Below, piece by piece: positions 58,599 to 64,000 of a DNA stretch of 64,000 bases. Below the pieces are notes generated by a model. That model had not been told where the DNA came from, did no database searches, and worked only from the letters and a program-made list of their open reading frames with translations. The stretch covers positions 4,514,913 through 4,578,912 of the forward strand of contig NC_051131.1 in assembly GCF_014839805.1 (NCBI RefSeq), read 5' to 3'. Position 1 is the stretch's first letter, and each line of letters opens with the position of its first letter. Source of the stretch: Manduca sexta (taxonomy: Eukaryota > Arthropoda > Insecta > Lepidoptera > Sphingidae). The position numbers and the translations under genes were made by a program.

Positions 58599-61500
58599 AT
58601 GAATAAAGTGTTCGCAGTTTCGTTCTTCTCTCTTCTTTTGGTGGTAAGTAAATAGCGATTACTTGAAAGTTAATAGTAGTTATTATGTTGCCGAATACGT
58701 ATAATATTATCAATCGGAAACAAGCATCTATTTACAACAACAATATTCAGTAAAGTAGGTACTAGGGGATTCTAGAGACTCCAGAGAAACCTTAAAAATT
58801 TACGATACCATTATAAAACATCGTCTGTATATTAGGAACATTTGAATACATTTTTAGTTAAAATATATTTCCAGTATTTCCTTTTCAACAATTCCTTATG
58901 ATTTTTATAAAATTTCTAATTAAGGAACTTTGTGAACTATATCGCTTCGTCCATTCTCTATGACCAGTGCCAACATATGTCCCTCTATATGATTTAAGAG
59001 TATTAAAGCTATTTAACCTGCGAGTAAGTAGCTCTCTTAGGTTTATACAACTATGAAGAGCTTTTGGTAACATCGATGACTGTAATACACACGAAACGTG
59101 ACAGTGCAAACTGTTGCTAGTCGGCAGATTTCTTTGAAATAATACTACTACCCTGGCGGGGGCGGACCATTCATGTTGTGATAAAACTGAATTAGGCGCA
59201 GCCCTATCTCTGGTGAAAATTTATGATTAAAGATTAACCCTCTTATTCATAGACGTTATTTATCTAAGGAGGGAGCATTGCTGTGATAACAAGTCTGTTT
59301 ATCGGTGCTGACGGCATGGCAGCCTTCGCAGTGCGTAGACATACGGCCGTTGTGATTGGCTAATATTGAGATACAACTTGAAAATATTTATTAATTATGG
59401 CGTACAGTTGGTCTCATAAAAAGTTGACCATGGCCATGGCATTGGGCCATGAAAAAAATATATGCTCCAACAAACTCTCGTCCAGACTACACTGACACAA
59501 GAAGTGATCTTCCTAGTATTTTTTGTACAACATTCGCATTAATTTATTTGTAAATCTTTTTGATCTTATTTCATATTGTAGCTTCCACCGCGGTGATTCC
59601 GCCAATGTCGATTAATAATAGCAGATAGTGAAAGACGATAAATACGAATTTCTAGGAATCATATCAATAATTTCTGGGAATTTGTCCAATTATAAGGAAT
59701 CAATTCTGGTGTTATATGCACGTGATATTTTTTAGAAACACGTACTAAAATTATTGACTTACTTTTTCCAAACTTAAACTCTTCTGCATTTCAAATTCAC
59801 TGAAACAATAAAATAGGAACATATTCCATATTGTAAAAATAAATGGTTTTAAGTTTATTATAAATTCCCAAGACTCGTATAAAATTTTTGACAGTTGATG
59901 TTTGTGTCGCGATATAAAATTTGTCAACATCAAAATTATTCCAAACAATGAAATGATAATGAAAGGTAAATAATTGTCATTGCATAATATTGTCTTTTTT
60001 ATCAAAATAAACGTTACTTTTTGCCGCCAAGTTCTTTCGGTACCTTTACACTATCAATCTAACTTCAGTTCATAATAGTTCCATCACCTACCTTGACTGA
60101 CTATCAATTCAAAAAGTGAATGAAGTAAGATTTATTGTGGAATAATGTATGAACTGATGCATGAAACCCCAAAATCTTAGAGCATTCATTTGCTCAATAT
60201 TATGAATTATGGCGTCAATATTCGTTTATATTGATACATGATTGACTTCCGTCAACCCTTCACACTTCACCACTTGTTGTTATAAATGACTGTCGATGTG
60301 GATTCTGACTTGCAGAATTTGTAATAGTGGGTGTGAGGGCGGAATAGTCTCGTAACTTGTTTTTAAGTCCTTTCAATCGATAAACATGTTCTTTTTCAGA
60401 CATTTACCATGGCAATTCCAGCTGGTCCGAAGCAATACGTTGTTCCTCCCGCACAGGTAGGTAGAAGAAGCATCCATCGTATTTAATAAAACCGTAATTT
60501 TTCATATCTTTACAAATGCAATCACAATAGCTGCTTACTATTCAAATGCAACTAAATTTGGGCAAGGCTGAAAGTGTTGTGAATTCTCTCACACTGCGTT
60601 TTGCAACGCCAGCAGCTCATAGTACTCTAATTGATAAATTCCTGTGCTTCAACACGTAAAAGATGGGCAAATATTATGTATCATTGTCAGTATCTGACTA
60701 ACGCTGCGTTCGGCCAAGCGTATACTAGGTATATTAGTGTGGAAGGAAGGAAAATATCCAGAATTTAATGTCCATTAAAACCAATGCGTAGTTTTATGTG
60801 TATATTTATGACTGAAAATCCTCGAAATATCTTTGGATGCTTAACTAAATATAATATTATGGTTACAACTAGTACTTATTGGATTTATTCTCAGTTCTTA
60901 CATGTTATTGATTGCATTTAATACCGTGTTAGTATTTTGCCTGAAGACAGTCTAAAGGAACGAACTAGGTAATATCGGTCATCTAAATTCAGCAATCAGG
61001 CCGATATATTTAGAAGCAGCACTGTTTTCTGTGTTTTTTGAACTTATGTAATAATTTTCGAATAGAATGTCGCTTAAATCAATGAACCTTTCACCCATCG
61101 ACATATTATTTACGTTTAATGACTAATCAAGTATACAATATACTGTATATTACGACTTCATTGTGAAAAATGAGACCCTACCTAACCCACTTTCTTCGAA
61201 AAAGTAGGCAGAGGTGCGACTAGTGCACGGTGCACCAACTTTTCGGTATTCCGTCCCATGATTCGCTATAAGCTAGACTCATCACGTCTAGCTCATAGCT
61301 ATATCGAACACCAATTGAAGATTTCGAACTGATACAAAAATCCAATATCAGTTTACCCGCGCCGGGATCGAACCCGAGTTCTCAACACGGGAGTCGCATC
61401 GTATCGTACCTTGCGACTGAAGCAGTATTTTTTTTTGAAACGGAAAAAAGGATGGGAAAAAAAGTTGGCAATACAGGAATATTGTTATGGGACACGGTTT

Positions 61501-62100
61501 ATTATTTGTACGGTAAAATATCGATGGTAAAAACTAGTTATTTGTGTGGTAAAATATCGACGGTAAAGACTAGTTAAGTTTTAAACTAACGTCCGTCCTA
61601 AAATGAATAGACGTTCCCATAATAAGACGATGCATAAACTTATCTGAGGAATTGGAGGTAGTGTAATAGATCAAGGTAAACCCAAAAATCGCCTGTAGGG
61701 TGACGGAAAAATTACCTCCGCATATTGTCTTATAAAAATTATAATAGACTAATTAAAGAAAATGTGCCTAATATTTCCAAATCCGATAACTTGCAACAGT
61801 ACATTTAATAAACAAGGAACTTTCGAGAGAATTGCATTGAGGACCTTAATTTCCCTATTCTCCTTTATTTCTCTAACACCGATGTAAATAAAACTTACCT
61901 TTTTTCAGACATTCACCTTGGCGAGTCCAGCTGATTCGATGCAATACGCAGCGCCTCCCGCACATACAGGCTTGGAAACCTCCAACACGTCTGATCAAAG
62001 TGAGCAACACATCTTTACAAATGTGATCATCGTACCTGATAACTGTCCTCCAGGATATCAAATGGCGGCAGACGGAGTGTGTCGCGAAGTATTCGAATAA
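58599..62100 (+). CDS. Small secreted peptide (98 aa) with duplicated exon and C-x-P-G-x8-C signature
   Basis: Three exons, 58599-58643, 60400-60456 and 61909-62100, all in phase 0 (15, 19 and 63 codons plus stop). Exon 1 is a signal-peptide core (MNKVFAVSFFSLLLV). Exon 2 encodes TFTMAIPAGPKQYVVPPAQ; exon 3 starts with the near copy TFTLASPADSMQYAAPPAH. It then continues through a Ser/Thr/Asn/Gln stretch to CPPGYQMAADGVCREVFE. The matched starts show an exon duplication. The Cys pair and the CREV(F/W) end are shared with the 93-aa gene at 33500. AATAAA lies at 62147-62152. It could use exon 2, exon 3, or both. Role unknown. Confidence 0.65.
59235..59373. mobile_element. Half copy of the CCCCCTTATTCATA MITE (in intron 1 of the 98-aa peptide gene)
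   Basis: AACCCTCTTATTCATAGACG through TGTGATTGGCTAATATTG matches the right half of the 13941-14204 element in reverse complement. It stops at the centre. Confidence 0.65.
61200..61425 (-). mobile_element. tRNA-derived SINE, copy 5
   Basis: AGGCAGAGGTGCGACTAG, TTCCGTCCCATGATTCG and GGGATCGAACCCGAG match the other SINE copies. It is in the last intron of the 98-aa peptide gene. Confidence 0.7.
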
Positions 62101-62152
62101 ACGGTTTACTTTGAATTCGTGATTTTTTCTACGGTTAAAACTTGCCAATAAA

Positions 62153-64000
62153 TTGAATACGCACCAAGCTATGCAGTTTTCTTTAAAACCAACTTTGACT
62201 CGCCATTTTCAAATAGCGTAGAAACATAGATATATACAAGGCTATATATCTCTATATATTATCGTGTAATGCCAATGGACAAGTCATTACAAGCACACGG
62301 CATGAAATAATTAGTAATTTTGTCAGTTTCTTTATTTGAATGAAATGAGAGTACGAGTATATATTTATACAAAATGAATAAAGCATAATATGTGATTTCG
62401 TACATACATCTTTCGATAGAAAATATGTAGTACTTAATTAATTTATTTTTAAATCGTTATGCATTTCTATAACATCTTATATTGTGGTTCAATGACCATC
62501 AAATCAATATAAATATTTTAAATGATTTAAATGTAATATCAATATGAAACAAAAATACATTTTTAATGTGCATATAGACACGTTAAAGATAATTATTTTT
62601 TTGTTTGTAATGGTTTTTGAAGTCGGTTTACTTTTTTGGTAAAACTGTTTTTATATCAAATTATACTGTCCTCTTTGCTTGTTGTCAATTCAGTTCGGTG
62701 TGAGAGAAGACTTATATGTAATTGTGTAAAAAATAAAACATACTATAATCATCAAAAACTATTTTGACTATCAATTATAATTATTGTGGTAGTCAATGAT
62801 TTTTTATTAATAGAGGTATAGAGGAAAGTACTAGGGGACTCCATATTTAATTAAGTCGAAACTGGGCTAGGGTTAGACTCGCTTTCCCTATCTCAATTCG
62901 GGCCCCCAGTCGAGCTTAGGTCGAGTAGACAAAAAACTCAAAGCCAATTTTAATTATTGATACGACCAAACAGAATACAAAATAATATAATAATTAATAA
63001 AAAAATCACCTGGCAAGCATATGGTTGCAGGTGGAACTTACTTCAGCTCCTGTATTATAAGATTCTAATTAAGGATTGACCAAAAATATCTAAGTACTAG
63101 TCTAATGGATAGAAATTAACTGTGGCATACGATTTTTGCTTGAGCAAAAATGACATACTTCGCGGGTAGTGAAGTTGAAAGCTTAAAGCACTACCCGCAA
63201 CGGTGGCCTAAAACGGCACACTAACTGTATTATTAGAACTCATCTATTAAAAATTTATAATTCATATAGAAAAAAAAAACAACATATTTCAGAAATATAT
63301 GATACTTTGGTTGTGTTTTTTTTTTTATAATGTGGATATTAGTTCGTTAAAAAATTGCCATTAAAGTTGTCGATTTCGTGCATCTCCACCTAAAGTAAAC
63401 ATCTATGCTACCAACACTATTAAAAAAAACAATTTAATATGGATAATTTGGTAGATTATTTTTTTTAAACGACCTACATTTATTTTTTTTAAAGATATTA
63501 TTCGTAAATCTTTGCATGATACCCCGCCCGTAACTTGCGCGTCTCTAAGTGTGGAAAGTGTGCAATTGCTCAAAGTTGATTGTTTCGGGAGGGGGTTAAT
63601 ATTCTTTCGTTTAGGGCCCATCAATGGCCTAATATAAGCTTGATTAATGTAAGTAATGTATGTATGTAATGATATTAATACATTATATTCTTTATTTATC
63701 ATTTATTTAATTTTCTATTAGGACATGTGTTATTTTCAGACATGTTACTATATAAAAAAATACTTTTTATTAACAAGAAGTTTGTTTACTTTATAAATTA
63801 ATCCACACCTCTATATACAGACGTCTTAATCCATAATATCTTGACGGATATTTTTAGGTGCAATTATTACTGATTATAATTATTAGACATAAAGTCCCGC
63901 TTCGTATCACCTGACTATAATTTTGATTCTCAAACCGGGTTTATTTTATGAATGTACGGGCTTGGTAAAGTTTAAGTGCGTCATAGTTTTGTTGGTAATG
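62153..64000. other. Right-end AT-rich region, no gene seen
   Basis: Contains short ORFs without domains, a 10-bp hairpin (GCGGGTAGTG, 63162-63198) and, at about 62284-62338, sequence also found upstream of the 98-aa gene at 58195-58250. Confidence 0.35.

Overview
This is AT-rich, intron-rich animal DNA that looks lepidopteran (moth or butterfly). Three things point there: insect housekeeping genes with GT-AG introns; intronless secreted follicle/eggshell-type genes that recall silkmoth vitelline membrane proteins; and many copies of repeat types typical of moth genomes (elements beginning CTAGCTTTTGCCCGCGGCTCCGC, R1-like LINE ends, tRNA-derived SINEs, MITEs).

Layout. Positions 1-2406 hold the first coding exon and part of intron 1 of a CLIP-190/CLIP-170-like gene (minus strand, running off the left edge). 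Positions 3944-6316 hold pelota (plus, seven exons). Pescadillo follows at 6694-9311 (minus, six exons), tail to tail with pelota. Positions 9.3-11.4 kb hold an orphan exon and a single-exon secreted Tyr/Pro/Ser-rich gene (minus). Positions 11.4-19.9 kb are mostly repeats.

Positions 20.0-30.7 kb carry three intronless secreted genes (227, 854 and 313 aa) that share a C-terminal motif of the form (I/V)PLLxxCxPxxxxG. I read them as a vitelline-membrane/eggshell gene group; the 854-aa member is VMP90-like. They are separated by repeats, including a TTAA-flanked foldback element and a 2.0-kb pogo-like transposon. Positions 31-34 kb and 58.6-62.1 kb carry small secreted peptides with a two-cysteine C-terminal signature, C-x-P-G-x8-C. 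The last of these genes has a duplicated exon.

Between 35.5 and 57.4 kb, minus strand, I could join 25 exons of a large BTB-BACK-kelch gene (about 1,142 aa, 5' end not found). The exons agree in reading phase at every junction except one. Its introns are loaded with SINEs, LINE tails, MITEs and a nested R1-type insertion with 14-bp target duplications. The right end (62.1-64.0 kb) shows no gene.

How they work together: pelota (ribosome rescue), pescadillo (60S ribosome biogenesis), CLIP-like (microtubule plus ends) and the kelch gene are unrelated housekeeping or regulatory genes. The secreted genes between them look like a local tissue-specific group; that expression pattern is inferred, not shown. 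All splice sites were placed by eye from reading phase, GT-AG signals and family similarity.
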